Shown here: piece after piece, positions 53,457-63,151 of the stretch
How the letters are laid out: each line of letters begins with the position of its first letter
Numbering within the stretch: the stretch's first letter is position 1
Assembly (NCBI GenBank): GCA_028818375.1
Contig: JAPPOB010000001.1
Location: forward strand, 62,001-126,000
Reading direction: 5' to 3'
Length of the DNA: 64,000 nucleotides
Origin: Anaerolineaceae bacterium
GTDB lineage: Bacteria; Chloroflexota; Anaerolineae; Aggregatilineales; Phototrophicaceae
The notes under the pieces: model-generated
Told to the model about the DNA's origin: nothing
What the model saw: only the letters and a program-made list of their open reading frames with translations
Database searches by the model: none
Made by a program: the position numbers and the translations under genes

Positions 53457-54458
53457 TCAGTTTCCGACTTCGACCCAGCTCCGATCGCCGGCAGCCTGGT
53501 AGAGCGCTTCCATGACCGTGCTGCGGGCGGCGGCTTCCGCCGGGCTGATGAGCGTTCCAGCTTCGTCTCCGGCAAGGTGGTTGAGGAAGAGGTCAAAGGC
53601 GTGGGGCCTGGCCTCCGGCAGGTCCGTCCATGGGCTTTTGCCGTCGGCGCCGTCCACGCGCTGGCTATTGAAAAACAGGTCACCATTGCGCACCAGGGCG
53701 TGGCCTTCCGTGCCGCTGAGAATGACGCTGACCGGATGCTCGACATCCAGCCAGCCGGCGCCCAGACTGCCGATCACCCCATTGCTGAATTGCAAAAGCG
53801 CTTCACCGGTCTCATCCAGGTCGCCGTAGTTGCCGCTGTGGCTGGCGAAGGTCGCTGTGACGGCGTCGACCTCGCCCATCAGCCAGAGCATGATGTCGAG
53901 CGAATGCGTGCCCAGGTCGCCGAAGCCGCCGATGCCGCTCTCATCCAGACGCGTCATCCACAGGTAATTGGGCGTGAAGATGTCGCGCAACGCGCCGGCG
54001 TGGAAGTTGCTGTGGCGCAGGCGGGTGATTTGTCCGAAACTGCCGGCCTGCACCTGTTTGCGCAGAAACTGATGGACCGGCATGCCGCGCATGAAGTAAC
54101 CAGTTTGGAAGAGGACGCCCGCGGTCTCTATGGCCTTCGCCATGTTGCCCGCGTCCTGCCGGCCCATCCCCAGTGGCTTTTCGACGAACATGTGCTTGTC
54201 GGCTGCCGCTGCTGCCAGGACCAGTTCCTCGTGCAGGTTGGTCTCGGCGCAGATGACGACGGCATTGATCGAGGGGTCGGACCAGATGGCGTCGACCTCC
54301 TGCACCTGGGCGGCGTTCAGTTCTGCGGCGCATCCGGCCGCGCGCTCCCTGTCATGGTCCCAAACGGCGCGAATGGCGACGTCCGGGCGGTCATTGAGAC
54401 GCCGGACAAATCCGGGCGTGTGGATATGGGCGCAACCGACCAGGGCAAGGTGTTGCAT
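53457..54458 (-). CDS. Gfo/Idh/MocA oxidoreductase
   Basis: 333 residues. N-terminal ALVGCAHIHTPGF (a variant Rossmann glycine motif), lysine motif MFVEKPLGMG, and GIGGFGDLGTHSLDIMLWLMG. Only distantly related to the two tandem copies that follow 68 nt downstream. AGGAG precedes the ATG. First gene of the unit. Confidence 0.87.
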   Translation of the reverse strand: MQHLALVGCAHIHTPGFVRRLNDRPDVAIRAVWDHDRERAAGCAAELNAAQVQEVDAIWSDPSINAVVICAETNLHEELVLAAAAADKHMFVEKPLGMGRQDAGNMAKAIETAGVLFQTGYFMRGMPVHQFLRKQVQAGSFGQITRLRHSNFHAGALRDIFTPNYLWMTRLDESGIGGFGDLGTHSLDIMLWLMGEVDAVTATFASHSGNYGDLDETGEALLQFSNGVIGSLGAGWLDVEHPVSVILSGTEGHALVRNGDLFFNSQRVDGADGKSPWTDLPEARPHAFDLFLNHLAGDEAGTLISPAEAAARSTVMEALYQAAGDRSWVEVGN

Positions 54459-54573
54459 GGTGATCTCCTGACCTTTCAGTGTTTAGGGCTCGGTGTGGAA
54501 ACAATCGACGTGCATTGTAAAGGGATAAATTGTGACTTGACTATAGCCACTGCACCCTGAATTGCGACTGGCC

Positions 54574-54602
54574 TTGCATTTTGCCACGTACTGTGCCAGA
54601 AT
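54574..54602 (+). promoter_or_regulatory. Possible promoter of the homocitrate synthase operon
   Basis: TTGCAT (54574-54579), 17-nt spacer, CAGAAT (54597-54602). It would start a leader of about 175 nt containing the structured element and terminator described next. Another -35-like TTGACT lies at 54537. Confidence 0.4.
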
Positions 54603-54614
54603 GTGCGACACGAT

Positions 54615-54745
54615 CAAGGTGAGCCCATCAGATGCAGACTCACGTGGCGAACAAGGCGGAGAAGCGTAGCCAACCTGGAAGGTGATCCGGGACTCTGCGT
54701 CCGCCTCAATGGCCTGCCCGGAACGCCGGAGCAGGCTTTTTGTTG
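54615..54745 (+). promoter_or_regulatory. Structured leader / candidate attenuator upstream of homocitrate synthase
   Basis: The leader contains a GTGAG/CTCAC hairpin (54619-54643), a closing stem GGCGGA (54655-54660) with TCCGCC (54700-54705), an inner stem CCTGG/CCGGG (54674-54691) and an intrinsic terminator (54712-54741). TCCGGG (54686-54691) can pair instead with CCCGGA (54717-54722) inside the terminator, a possible antiterminator. No gene on this strand precedes it, so the terminator can only control the downstream operon. The ligand is unknown; lysine or a pathway intermediate would make sense. It does not match the T-box or lysine-riboswitch consensus as I know them. Confidence 0.5.
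54712..54745 (+). terminator. Intrinsic terminator in the homocitrate synthase leader
   Basis: GCCTGC pairs with GCAGGC and, inside, CCGG with CCGG around an AACG loop (ten pairs, one bulged A), followed by TTTTTGTTGT. It lies about 38 nt before the start codon. Confidence 0.8.
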
Positions 54746-54782
54746 TATTGAAACGGTGGCCGAATAGCGAAGACGGTACAAC

Positions 54783-55925
54783 ATGCAGGCAGCGACGTTC
54801 AGCAATTTCAACGTGATCGAATCTACCCTGCGTGAGGGTGAGCAATTCGAGGGCTGTCACTTTTCACTGGATGACAAACTCGAAATCGCCGCGGCGCTGG
54901 ATGCCTTTGGTGTGGAATACATGGAACTGACCACGCCGCTGGCCAGCCCGCAGAGTGAGGCCACGCTGCGCGCCGTCGCCGGAATGAAGCGACGCTTCCG
55001 CCTGCTGACCCATATTCGCGCGCGCATGGACGAGGCGCGCCTCGCGGTGGATTGCGGCGTCGATGGCGTGGACATATATATCGGCACCTCGGCCTACATG
55101 CGGCAGTTCAGCCATGGACGCAGTTTGCAGGAGATCATCGACAGCAGCAGTGAAATTGTCGCCTGGTTGAAGGACCAAGACATTGAGACGCGTTTCAGCA
55201 CTGAGGACACCTTCCGCAGCAATCTTGCGGACGTGTTCACCGTCTACCGGGCGATGGACCTTGCCGGCGTCGATCGCGTCGGCGTGGCGGACACGGTCGG
55301 CATCGCCGACCCCCTGCGCACGCACAGTCTGATCAGCAGTTTGCGCCAGGCTGTGCATTGCGACATCGAGTTTCATGGCCACGATGACAGCGGCTGCGCG
55401 GTCGCCAACGCCTGGTGCGCCCTGCAGGCCGGCGCCACGCACGTTGATACCACGGTGCTGGGAATCGGCGAGCGCAATGGCATCACGGCGTTGGGGGGCC
55501 TGGTGGCCCGCATCTACACGGTCGATCCGCAACTCGTGCGCAAATACGACCTGCCCCTGCTGCGCGAAATCGAGGACCTGGTGGCGCGTCGGGTCGGCAT
55601 CGATGTGCCCTTCAACACGCCCATCACGGGGCGCACTGCCTTCCACCACAAGGCCGGCGTACATACCAACGCCGTACTGCAAAACCCCACCAGCTACGAG
55701 GCCATCGATCCGGAAGACTTCGGCATTGCGCGCAACATCGACGTTGCCCATCGTCTGGTGGGCTGGAACGCCGTGCGAGACCGGGCGGCCACCTTGGGCA
55801 TGGCGCTGGACGAGCCGGAATTGCGCGCTGCCACGCGTCGCATCAAGGCGCTGGCGGACGAGCGGCGCATCACGCTCGCCGACGTGGACCAGGTGCTGCA
55901 GGACGCGGTCACGGAGCCCGGCTGA
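54783..55925 (+). CDS. Homocitrate synthase
   Basis: 380 residues. TIM-barrel domain with [11 protein letters not shown] (metal Asp replaced by Glu/Ser context as in homocitrate synthases), [25 protein letters not shown] and [25 protein letters not shown], then a C-terminal helical domain. These blocks match Thermus-type homocitrate synthase rather than isopropylmalate synthase (no leucine-binding domain). It condenses acetyl-CoA with 2-oxoglutarate, the first step of alpha-aminoadipate lysine synthesis. The next gene starts within its stop (TGATG). Confidence 0.88.
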   Translation: MQAATFSNFNVIESTLREGEQFEGCHFSLDDKLEIAAALDAFGVEYMELTTPLASPQSEATLRAVAGMKRRFRLLTHIRARMDEARLAVDCGVDGVDIYIGTSAYMRQFSHGRSLQEIIDSSSEIVAWLKDQDIETRFSTEDTFRSNLADVFTVYRAMDLAGVDRVGVADTVGIADPLRTHSLISSLRQAVHCDIEFHGHDDSGCAVANAWCALQAGATHVDTTVLGIGERNGITALGGLVARIYTVDPQLVRKYDLPLLREIEDLVARRVGIDVPFNTPITGRTAFHHKAGVHTNAVLQNPTSYEAIDPEDFGIARNIDVAHRLVGWNAVRDRAATLGMALDEPELRAATRRIKALADERRITLADVDQVLQDAVTEPG

Positions 55926-57223
55926 TGGGCGCGACCTTCAGCGAGAAGGTCCTGGCGCGCAACGCCGGTCGCGCGCGGGTTCAGCCCGGCGAGGTGTTCG
56001 ACATCACACCCGACGTGGTGCTCAGCCACGACAACAGCGCCGCGATCCAGCGGATTTTCGGACAATTGACGCAGGCAAGAGTGCGCTTTCCGGAGCGTCT
56101 GGCCATCACGCTGGACCACGCCGTTCCGCCGCCCACGCCCCAACATGCGCGGAACCATGCGAAAATTCGTCGCTTTGTGGCGGAGCAGGGCATCCCGCAC
56201 TTCTTCGAGATGGGTCGCGGAATCTGTCATCAGGTGCATTGCGAAGAGGGCGTGGTCGGGCCCGGCATGATTCTGCTGGGCGCGGACAGCCACAGCCCGC
56301 ATTGCGGCTGGCTGGGCGCATTTGGCGCCGGCGTGGGTCGCAGTGAAATCGCGGCGCTGTGGGCCACGGGCGAGTTGTGGTTGCGCGTACCCGAGACCCT
56401 GCGCATCACCCTGTCCGGCCGGCTGGCGCCTGGCGTGATGTCCAAGGACCTCGCGCTGCAACTCATCGCCCGCCTGGGCGCGGATGGCGCCAACTACATG
56501 GCTGTCGAATTCGACGGGCCGGGTGTGGCGACTCTTTCTCCTGACATGCGCGCCGCGCTGGTCAACATGATGGCGGAAATGGGCGCCAAGAACGCCTTCA
56601 TCGCGCCGGACGAGGTCACGTGGCGCTGGCTGGAGGCGCAACTGCGCCGCAATCGCGAGGACGACTGGCAGGAGCGATTGGCATTCTTTCGCGATCAGGC
56701 ATTGTTGCCGGATCTGAACGCCCCCTGCGCAGGGCAACTGGACGTCGCTCTGGACGAGATCGAAGCGATCGTTTCCTGTCCCCACCGCGTCGACAACGCG
56801 CAGCCGGTCACAGCCCTGGCCGGAACAAGGGTTGACCTGGCCTTCATCGGCACCTGCACCAACGGCCGTCTGGAGGACCTTGCGGCTGCGGCCGAGATCG
56901 TGCGCGGGCGTCGGCTGCGCGCCCGACTGCTGGTCATCCCGGCCTCGTCCCAGGTGCTGGCTGATGCTCTTGATGCCGGTCATCTGGCCGATTTAATCGA
57001 GGCGGGCGCCAGCATCGGCACACCGGGCTGCGGGCCCTGCATGGGTGTGCACGCCGGCGTACTGGCTCCCGGTGAAGTCTGCATCAGCAGCGCCAACCGC
57101 AACTTTCGCGGGCGCATGGGCCAGCGGGACGCAGAAATCTATCTGGCGAATCCGGCGGTGGTCGCCGCCAGCGCCGTCGCCGGCGAGATCGTGCATCCCG
57201 CCAACCTGCTGGCGGAGGCCTGA
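55925..57223 (+). CDS. Homoaconitase large subunit (LeuC-like)
   Basis: 432 residues of the aconitase/isopropylmalate isomerase large-subunit family. The 4Fe-4S ligands are the Cys in FIGTCTNGR and the two in [18 protein letters not shown]-type substrate loop reads [15 protein letters not shown]. Position directly after homocitrate synthase and before a LeuD-like small subunit indicates homocitrate to homoisocitrate isomerisation; an isopropylmalate isomerase role cannot be strictly excluded. Confidence 0.85.
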   Translation: MGATFSEKVLARNAGRARVQPGEVFDITPDVVLSHDNSAAIQRIFGQLTQARVRFPERLAITLDHAVPPPTPQHARNHAKIRRFVAEQGIPHFFEMGRGICHQVHCEEGVVGPGMILLGADSHSPHCGWLGAFGAGVGRSEIAALWATGELWLRVPETLRITLSGRLAPGVMSKDLALQLIARLGADGANYMAVEFDGPGVATLSPDMRAALVNMMAEMGAKNAFIAPDEVTWRWLEAQLRRNREDDWQERLAFFRDQALLPDLNAPCAGQLDVALDEIEAIVSCPHRVDNAQPVTALAGTRVDLAFIGTCTNGRLEDLAAAAEIVRGRRLRARLLVIPASSQVLADALDAGHLADLIEAGASIGTPGCGPCMGVHAGVLAPGEVCISSANRNFRGRMGQRDAEIYLANPAVVAASAVAGEIVHPANLLAEA

Positions 57224-57228
57224 AGGGT

Positions 57229-57723
57229 ATGCGCAGCAGACACCGCGTTTGGGCTTACGGCGACCACGTCAATACTGACGTCATCTTCCCTGGCAAATAC
57301 ACCTACAGCGTGCAGCATGATCCGGCGGCGCTGTCGCGGCACGCGCTTGAAGACCTGGATCCGTCTTTCGCCTCCGGCGTGCAACCCGGGGATGTCATTG
57401 TGGCCGGCCGCAACTGGGGCAACGGCAGCAGCCGCGAACAGGCGGTGACCTGTCTGCTGGCCTGCGGCCTGCGCGCCGTCATCGCGGAATCCTTCGCGCG
57501 CATCTACTTTCGCAACGCCATCAACAACGGCTTGCTGGCACTGGCCTGTCCGGGCGTTGCCGAGCTGGCGCAGAGCGGAAGTGAATTGTCGCTGGACCTG
57601 GACGCCGGCGAACTGGTGCTGGCGGGGGAGACCCTGCACTTTACGCCCCTGCCGCCTTCCGTGCGCCACATCGTCGCAGCCGGCGGATTGATTGCGTCGC
57701 TCAAGGCAGCGAGGGGGCAATGA
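57229..57723 (+). CDS. Homoaconitase small subunit (LeuD-like)
   Basis: 164 residues, swivelling domain of the isomerase. GDHVNTDVIFPGKY, GRNWGNGSSREQA and AESFARIYFRNAINNGL are the family blocks. The specificity loop reads KYTY where isopropylmalate isomerases usually have YLRT, which supports a different substrate such as homocitrate. It follows the large subunit after 5 nt. Downstream genes belong to a different, minus-strand unit. Confidence 0.87.
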   Translation: MRSRHRVWAYGDHVNTDVIFPGKYTYSVQHDPAALSRHALEDLDPSFASGVQPGDVIVAGRNWGNGSSREQAVTCLLACGLRAVIAESFARIYFRNAINNGLLALACPGVAELAQSGSELSLDLDAGELVLAGETLHFTPLPPSVRHIVAAGGLIASLKAARGQ

Positions 57724-57753
57724 GGGGGCAGGCACAGCCCACCCCCTGAGATT

Positions 57754-58950
57754 TCAGTCTTCGTAGCGGATATCGACCTGGCGGCCGGTGTTGGCGGATT
57801 CCTCAATGGCGTCTGTGATGACGTTGTTGCGATAGCCATCGACGAAGGTCGCGCCCCAGGGGGCCACGTCCTTGCCATTGACGATGCAATCGAAGAAGTG
57901 GTGGAATTCGTGGAGGAAAGTGTGCTCCCAGCCGATCATGTGGCCGGGCGGCCACCAGTGCTCCCAGTAGGGATGGTAGTCCTCGCTGATCAGTACGTTG
58001 GTGAAGCCGAGGGTCTCCTGACGGCCGTCATTCCAGTAGACGTCCAGCTCGTTCAAGCGCTCGAGGTTGAAGCGAATGCTGCCGTTTTCGCCGTTGACTT
58101 CCCACATGTTGCCGTTGCGATGCCCTATGGCGAAGCGCGTGGCCTCAATGGTGCCGAGAGCGCCATTATCGAATTCGAGTAGCGCCGTAACGGCGTCGTC
58201 CACGTCGACCGTAGCGCGGCCGCCCTCGCCATCGGGCCGTTCGTCGATGAAGGTCTTTTTCATCCCCATAACGCGCGTGGGTTCGCCGACCAGGAAACGG
58301 CCGATATCGAGGATGTGAGAGGCGAGGTCACCCAGTGCGCCGCTGCCGGCGACTTCCTGGCTGAGGCGCCAGAGCATCGGGAACTCGGGGTCGACGATCC
58401 AGTCCTGCAGGTAAACGGCGCGGAAGTGGTAGATGCGCCCCAGCGCGCCGCTCTTGATCAACTTGCGCGCCTGAATGATGGCTGGCACAAAGCGGTAGTT
58501 GTAGGCCACCATGTGCTTGACGCCGGCCTTGATCGCGGCGTCGAGCATGCCCTTCGCCTCTTCGGCCGTGCGCGCCAGCGGCTTCTCGCAGAAGACGTGT
58601 TTGCCGGCCTGGGCCGCGACGATGCAGGGCTCGGCATGGACGTTGTTGGGGCCGCCGTTGTCGAAGACCTGGACGGCGTCATTTTCCAGCATGTCCTGCC
58701 AACGGGTATAGCGATGCTGGTAGCCGTAGCGGTCGGCGGCGGCGTTCAGGTTGGCCTCGTTGCGGCCGGACAGCGCCACGAGGCGCGGGATGGCGACCGG
58801 CGGATACATGTTGTGAGGAATGCTCAAAAAGGCGTTGGTGTGGGCATTGCACATGAAGGCCGTGCCCAGCAGACCAATGCCCAGTTCCGGGGCTTCTGCG
58901 TCGCTGCCGGCCACGGCGCCCATACGGGAAATGCCACCTGCTTCGCTCAT
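57754..58950 (-). CDS. Gfo/Idh/MocA oxidoreductase (long type)
   Basis: 398 residues. Rossmann motif GIGLLGTAFMCNAH, lysine motif VFCEKPLART, and the substrate-domain blocks NYRFVPAI, SGALGDLASHILDIGRFLVG. Longer than most family members, with a C-terminal region including WEHTFLHEFHHFFDCI. AAGGAGAG precedes the ATG. It lies 12 nt after a TIM-barrel isomerase on the same strand, a common inositol- or keto-sugar-catabolism pairing. Confidence 0.88.
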   Translation of the reverse strand: MSEAGGISRMGAVAGSDAEAPELGIGLLGTAFMCNAHTNAFLSIPHNMYPPVAIPRLVALSGRNEANLNAAADRYGYQHRYTRWQDMLENDAVQVFDNGGPNNVHAEPCIVAAQAGKHVFCEKPLARTAEEAKGMLDAAIKAGVKHMVAYNYRFVPAIIQARKLIKSGALGRIYHFRAVYLQDWIVDPEFPMLWRLSQEVAGSGALGDLASHILDIGRFLVGEPTRVMGMKKTFIDERPDGEGGRATVDVDDAVTALLEFDNGALGTIEATRFAIGHRNGNMWEVNGENGSIRFNLERLNELDVYWNDGRQETLGFTNVLISEDYHPYWEHWWPPGHMIGWEHTFLHEFHHFFDCIVNGKDVAPWGATFVDGYRNNVITDAIEESANTGRQVDIRYED

Positions 58951-58962
58951 CGTGTACTCTCC

Positions 58963-59958
58963 TTACTCGGCAAAGGATGCATCGAAGGCGCGTCCGGACT
59001 TTTCGAAGTCGGCATTGCGCACGAAATCGACCGATTCGGCGGCGCCGTGTTCACGATCCATGCCGCTGTCCTCCCACTCGACCGAGAGCGGCCCCTCGTA
59101 GCCGATGCGGTTCAGGGCGCGGATCATGCCCTCGAAATCGACGTCGCCACGGCCAGGCGAGACAAAGTCCCAGCCGCGTTTGTAGTCGCCAAATTGCAGA
59201 TGCGACGACAGTATGCTGTTGACGCCGTTCAGCGTGATGCGCGAGTCCTTGACGTGCACGTGGTAGATGCGGTCCTCGAAACGATCGATGAACAGCACCG
59301 GATCAAACATCTGGTGAATGAAGTGGCTGGGGTCAAAGTTGAAGCCGAAGGCCGGCCGCCGGTCGAGGGCCGTCAGCGCCAGTTCCGAGGTGTGGATGTC
59401 ATAGGCGATTTCCGTCGGATGCACTTCCAGGCCAAAGCGGACCCCTAGCTCGTCAAAGACATCCAGTATCGGATTCCAGCGATCGGCGAATTCGCGGTAA
59501 CCGGCGTCGATGAGCTCCGGTGAGGTCGGCGGAAAATGATAAAGCAGGTGCCACACGGAGCTCCCGGTGAAGCCGTTGACGACGTCCACGCCGAAGGCGC
59601 GCGCGGCGCGCGCGGTGTTGGCAATCTCGGCGGCAGCGCGCTCGTTGACACCATCCGCATCGCCGTCGCCCCAGACATGGGGCGGGACGATGTCCTGATG
59701 ACGCGCGTCGATGCGGTCGCACACCGCCTGACCGACGAGGTGGTTAGAGATGGCGAAACACTGCAGACCGTGTTTGGCCAGGATGTCATGGCGAGTCTGG
59801 AGGTAACCATCCTCTTCCAGGGCGCGATTGACCTCGAAGTGATCGCCCCAGCAGGCAAGCTCAAGGCCGTCATAGCCCCATTCGGCGGCTTTCTGCGCCA
59901 GGGAATCCAGCGTCAGATCGGCCCATTGCCCGGTAAACAACGTAACTGGTCGTGCCAT
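58963..59958 (-). CDS. Sugar phosphate isomerase/epimerase-family TIM-barrel protein
   Basis: 331 residues of the xylose isomerase-like AP2EC fold (IolE/IolH relatives). Metal ligands are suggested by [27 protein letters not shown] and the late SVEWEDSG. N-terminal [11 protein letters not shown] is the first strand. ATG at 59958 has GGGAGGGG upstream; a longer frame is rejected. First gene of a two-gene unit with the long Gfo/Idh protein. Substrate unknown. Confidence 0.86.
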   Translation of the reverse strand: MARPVTLFTGQWADLTLDSLAQKAAEWGYDGLELACWGDHFEVNRALEEDGYLQTRHDILAKHGLQCFAISNHLVGQAVCDRIDARHQDIVPPHVWGDGDADGVNERAAAEIANTARAARAFGVDVVNGFTGSSVWHLLYHFPPTSPELIDAGYREFADRWNPILDVFDELGVRFGLEVHPTEIAYDIHTSELALTALDRRPAFGFNFDPSHFIHQMFDPVLFIDRFEDRIYHVHVKDSRITLNGVNSILSSHLQFGDYKRGWDFVSPGRGDVDFEGMIRALNRIGYEGPLSVEWEDSGMDREHGAAESVDFVRNADFEKSGRAFDASFAE

Positions 59959-60060
59959 GGAATCCCCTCCCGCAGCATCCAAACAATCAATGCGGGCAGT
60001 GTAGCGCGGGACGGTCGCTGCCGCCACGGCCTGCAGGGCGAGAGCAGGCAGTGACGGGGT

Positions 60061-61032
60061 TCATTTCGTCGTCCGGGATGCGGCCTGGATCAGTCCGCGC
60101 ATGTAGCCAACGGCGTAGATCTTGCCCAGCAGCATGTAGCCCGGATGCTCATTGCTTTCGCCCTCCAGTGTGGGCGCGTGGTCCGGGCGCAGGGGGCCAG
60201 CGAAGCCGACGTCGCGCCAGACGCGCATGCAGGCCAACATGTCGGTCGGCCCCTCGTCGTGGAAGACCTCGTCGAAATCGGGCACCTTGTTGCTGACATC
60301 GCGGAAATGCACAAAGAAGACTTTCTCTTTCGCGCCGAATTCGCGGATGGCGGCCGGAACGTCCGGCACGTCGCGCATGGCGGCGAAATTGCCCTGGCAG
60401 AAGGTCAGGCCGTTGTTGGGCGAGGGCGCCATTTCGATGACGCGGCGAAAGGCAGCGGCGCTGCGCATGATGCGCGCGATGCCGCGGATCGGAGAAATGG
60501 GTGGATCGTCGGGATGCAGGGCGAGTTTGACGCCGGCCTGCTCGGCGACGGGCAATACGCGCTTCAGGAAAACCTCGAAATTCTGCCACAGACGCTCCTC
60601 GCCAACCTCGCCGTATTCGGTGAGCGGAGCGTTCGCCATGAGTTCGTGCCGGTAGCTGCTGACCAGGGCACCGCCGCGGCCGCGATCGGCCAGCGAGGTG
60701 CGCAGCCAGCCGAAGGCGGTCATGAAGTTGTAGCAAAGGATCGGGATCCCTGCTGCGCCCATGTTGGCCAACGATTCGCAAAAGTGAACGATGTCCTCGT
60801 CCCGGCCAGGCAGGCCCAGTTTGATGCGGTCGCTGATCGGGATGCTCTCGATGACGCTGAGGCGCAGGCCGGCGGCCTCAATGCGCTGGCGCAGGCGCAG
60901 CAGGGGGAGGAAATCCCAGACCGGGCCACTGTCTTCTGTTGGACGGCCGGTGACGATATCGCTCACGCCAATCTGGGCGGCGAGGCGGAGGGTGCCGTCG
61001 TCAAGTGACATCGGCAACAGGGCAATGCGCAT
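60061..61032 (-). CDS. Mannonate dehydratase-like protein
   Basis: 323 residues, TIM barrel of the UxuA family. SVIESIPISDRIKLGLPGRDEDI, ILCYNFMTAFGWLRT, LALHPDDPPISPIRG (metal/catalytic His) and CQGNFAAM match UxuA, which dehydrates D-mannonate to 2-keto-3-deoxygluconate. Shorter than E. coli UxuA (394 residues). It fits uronate breakdown with the oligogalacturonate-lyase-like gene at 41.7 kb. GGAGA lies before the ATG at 61032; an N-terminal extension is rejected. Divergent from the next Gfo/Idh gene. Confidence 0.85.
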   Translation of the reverse strand: MRIALLPMSLDDGTLRLAAQIGVSDIVTGRPTEDSGPVWDFLPLLRLRQRIEAAGLRLSVIESIPISDRIKLGLPGRDEDIVHFCESLANMGAAGIPILCYNFMTAFGWLRTSLADRGRGGALVSSYRHELMANAPLTEYGEVGEERLWQNFEVFLKRVLPVAEQAGVKLALHPDDPPISPIRGIARIMRSAAAFRRVIEMAPSPNNGLTFCQGNFAAMRDVPDVPAAIREFGAKEKVFFVHFRDVSNKVPDFDEVFHDEGPTDMLACMRVWRDVGFAGPLRPDHAPTLEGESNEHPGYMLLGKIYAVGYMRGLIQAASRTTK

Positions 61033-61137
61033 GGCGACGTTCTCCAGCTTTTCCGGGATTGTATCCATGTCGGGGTCGAAAGACCTGCACCGGCCGGATC
61101 GCGCGATATTCGCCCGTCCCGACGCGCATTCGCCGCG

Positions 61138-61146
61138 TGCTATACT
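61138..61146 (+). promoter_or_regulatory. Extended -10 (TGcTATACT) of the Gfo/Idh-AKR-nagA unit
   Basis: TATACT (61141-61146) with TG one base upstream, 37 nt before the GTG at 61184. No clear -35. Confidence 0.5.
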
Positions 61147-61183
61147 GCCGACCCACACGACTCTGGGACGGAAAGGGGCGCCC

Positions 61184-62161
61184 GTGTTTCGTTGGGGAAT
61201 CATCAGTACAGGTCGAATCGCCAATGACTTTGCCGTCGGTGTCAGTCAACTGCCGGACGCCACGGTGCTGGCCGTTGGCTCGCGTACGCAGCAGGCGGCC
61301 GACGCTTTCGGTGACCGTCACAGCGCTGAACGCCGCTACGATTCATACGAGGCCCTGGCCGCTGACCCCGACCTGGATGCGATTTACGTTGCCACGCCGC
61401 ACCCTTTCCATGCTCCAAACTGCATCACCTGCCTCGAGGCGGGGGTGGCCGTGCTCTGCGAAAAGCCTTTCACCATCAATGCTGCCGAGCTGGAACAGGT
61501 GGTTAATCTGGCGCGTGAGAAGGGCCTCTTCCTGATGGAGGGCATGTGGTCGCGCTTCATGCCGGCCACGCGGAAACTGCGCGAGTTGCTGGCATCCGGC
61601 GTCATTGGCGATATCAACATCGTGGACATCGACTTCGGCTTTCGCGCTCCCTTCAACCCGCAGCACCGGCTCTTCGCGCCGGAACTTGGCGGAGGCGCCC
61701 TGCTGGACATCGGCATCTACTCGCTGTCCTTCGCCTCCATGGTGCTGGGAAAGCCTCAACGAGTCCTCAGTATGGCGCATCTGGGCGAAAGCGGCGTCGA
61801 CGAAAATGCGGCGATCATCCTGGGCTATGAGAGTGGCGCCCTGACGACGATCAACACGGCCATCCGTACCACCACGCCGCACCAGGCGGTCATCAATGGC
61901 ACGCTGGGACGCATCACGATGCACCCGCAGTACTGGTTTCCGCAGCGCATCACGCTTGAGGTCTACGGGCGTGAGACCAGCGTGATGGAGATTCCGATGA
62001 ACGGCAACGGTTTCAATCACGAGGCGGCCGAGGTCGCGCGTTGCGTTCGGAACGGTCAGCTGGAAAGTGAGATCATGCCGCTTGATGAATCTCTGGAACT
62101 AATGCGGACGATGGACGAGCTTCGCGGCCAGTGGGGTCTGCGCTACCCGATGGAGGATTGA
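61184..62161 (+). CDS. Gfo/Idh/MocA oxidoreductase (dihydrodiol dehydrogenase-like)
   Basis: 325 residues. Rossmann motif WGIISTGRIANDF, lysine motif VLCEKPFTIN, and MEGMWSRFMPA plus LGGGALLDIGIYSLSFA, the pattern of dimeric dihydrodiol dehydrogenase/xylose dehydrogenase-like members. GTG start at 61184 with GGAAAGG upstream; the long upstream frame overlaps the uxuA-like gene antisense and is rejected. Followed within 3 nt by an aldo/keto reductase and then nagA. Confidence 0.88.
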   Translation: MFRWGIISTGRIANDFAVGVSQLPDATVLAVGSRTQQAADAFGDRHSAERRYDSYEALAADPDLDAIYVATPHPFHAPNCITCLEAGVAVLCEKPFTINAAELEQVVNLAREKGLFLMEGMWSRFMPATRKLRELLASGVIGDINIVDIDFGFRAPFNPQHRLFAPELGGGALLDIGIYSLSFASMVLGKPQRVLSMAHLGESGVDENAAIILGYESGALTTINTAIRTTTPHQAVINGTLGRITMHPQYWFPQRITLEVYGRETSVMEIPMNGNGFNHEAAEVARCVRNGQLESEIMPLDESLELMRTMDELRGQWGLRYPMED

Positions 62162-62163
62162 CG

Positions 62164-63138
62164 ATGAAGTACAGCAACATTGAAGGCGTTGCCAAACCAG
62201 TTTCGCGCATCGTGCAGGGAACGGCATTCTCCGGCAGGGTATCAGACAAGCGTGACTACATGCTGGGTCTTTTTGACGACGTCTTTGAACTGGGGATCAC
62301 GACCTTCGACATGGCGCACAACTATGGCGGTGGAGACGTGGAGCGCATTTTTGGTCACTGGCTGGAGACCCGCGGTGTGCGCGACGAGGTCGTAATCCTT
62401 ACCAAGGGAGCCCATCACTCGCAGGACCGCAAGCGCGTGACACCATTCGACATTGAATCCGACATTTGCGATTCGCTGGCCCGCCTGGGCACGGACTTCC
62501 TGGACATCTATTTGCTGCACCGCGACGACGAGTCGCAACCCGTCGGCCCCATCGTCGCCAAACTGGACGAGTATCACCGGAAAGGCGTGATCGGCCTTTA
62601 CGGCGGATCCAACTGGTCGATTGAGCGCTTGCAGGAAGCCAACGCCTGGGCAGCGGCCAACGGGGCGGAGCCTTTCCGGGCCAGCAGCCCCAACTTCAGC
62701 CTGGCGGACCAGATCGCGGTCCCCTGGGAGGGCTGCATCAGCATCAGCGGGCCGGGCAGCCATGATGAGCGCGCCTGGTACCAGGAGGCGCAGATGCCGC
62801 TCTTCACCTGGTCGAGCCTCGCGGGCGGCTTCTTCAGCGGTCGCTTCCGCCCCGACAATCTTGACAGCTTCAGCGACTATTACGATCGGGTAGTCGTCGA
62901 CTTCTATTGCAATGAGGACAACTTCGAGCGTCTGGCCCGCGCGCAGATTCTCGCGCTGGAGAAGAGTCTGACGGTGGCGCAAATCGCCGTGGCCTACATT
63001 TTCAACTCGCCGCTAAATGTCTACGCTCTCATCGCCAGCCGCAGCGCCGGGGAGTTGCAGCAAAACATAGAGGCGCTGGAACTGGAGCTTAGCCCGGCCG
63101 AAATGGCCTGGCTCGATTTGCTTGGCGATACGCGTTAG
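62164..63138 (+). CDS. Aldo/keto reductase
   Basis: 324 residues. Catalytic residues: Asp in TTFDMAHNYGGGDVE with Tyr, Lys in VILTKGAHH and His in YLLHRDDESQP. The C-terminal block reads LIASRSAGELQQNI. Starts 3 nt after the Gfo/Idh gene, so the two probably act in one pathway. Related only distantly to the reductase at 24850. Confidence 0.88.
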   Translation: MKYSNIEGVAKPVSRIVQGTAFSGRVSDKRDYMLGLFDDVFELGITTFDMAHNYGGGDVERIFGHWLETRGVRDEVVILTKGAHHSQDRKRVTPFDIESDICDSLARLGTDFLDIYLLHRDDESQPVGPIVAKLDEYHRKGVIGLYGGSNWSIERLQEANAWAAANGAEPFRASSPNFSLADQIAVPWEGCISISGPGSHDERAWYQEAQMPLFTWSSLAGGFFSGRFRPDNLDSFSDYYDRVVVDFYCNEDNFERLARAQILALEKSLTVAQIAVAYIFNSPLNVYALIASRSAGELQQNIEALELELSPAEMAWLDLLGDTR

Positions 63139-63151
63139 AGGGGCCCACTTC

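Noticed and set aside
54603..54745. The homocitrate synthase leader as a T-box
   Set aside because: GGTGATCC resembles but does not match the conserved T-box sequence, and the leader is too short for a normal stem I with a specifier loop.
55925..57723. Calling the two isomerase subunits LeuC/LeuD (leucine pathway)
   Set aside because: They are translationally coupled to a Thermus-type homocitrate synthase, lack leuA/leuB neighbours, and the small-subunit loop is not YLRT.
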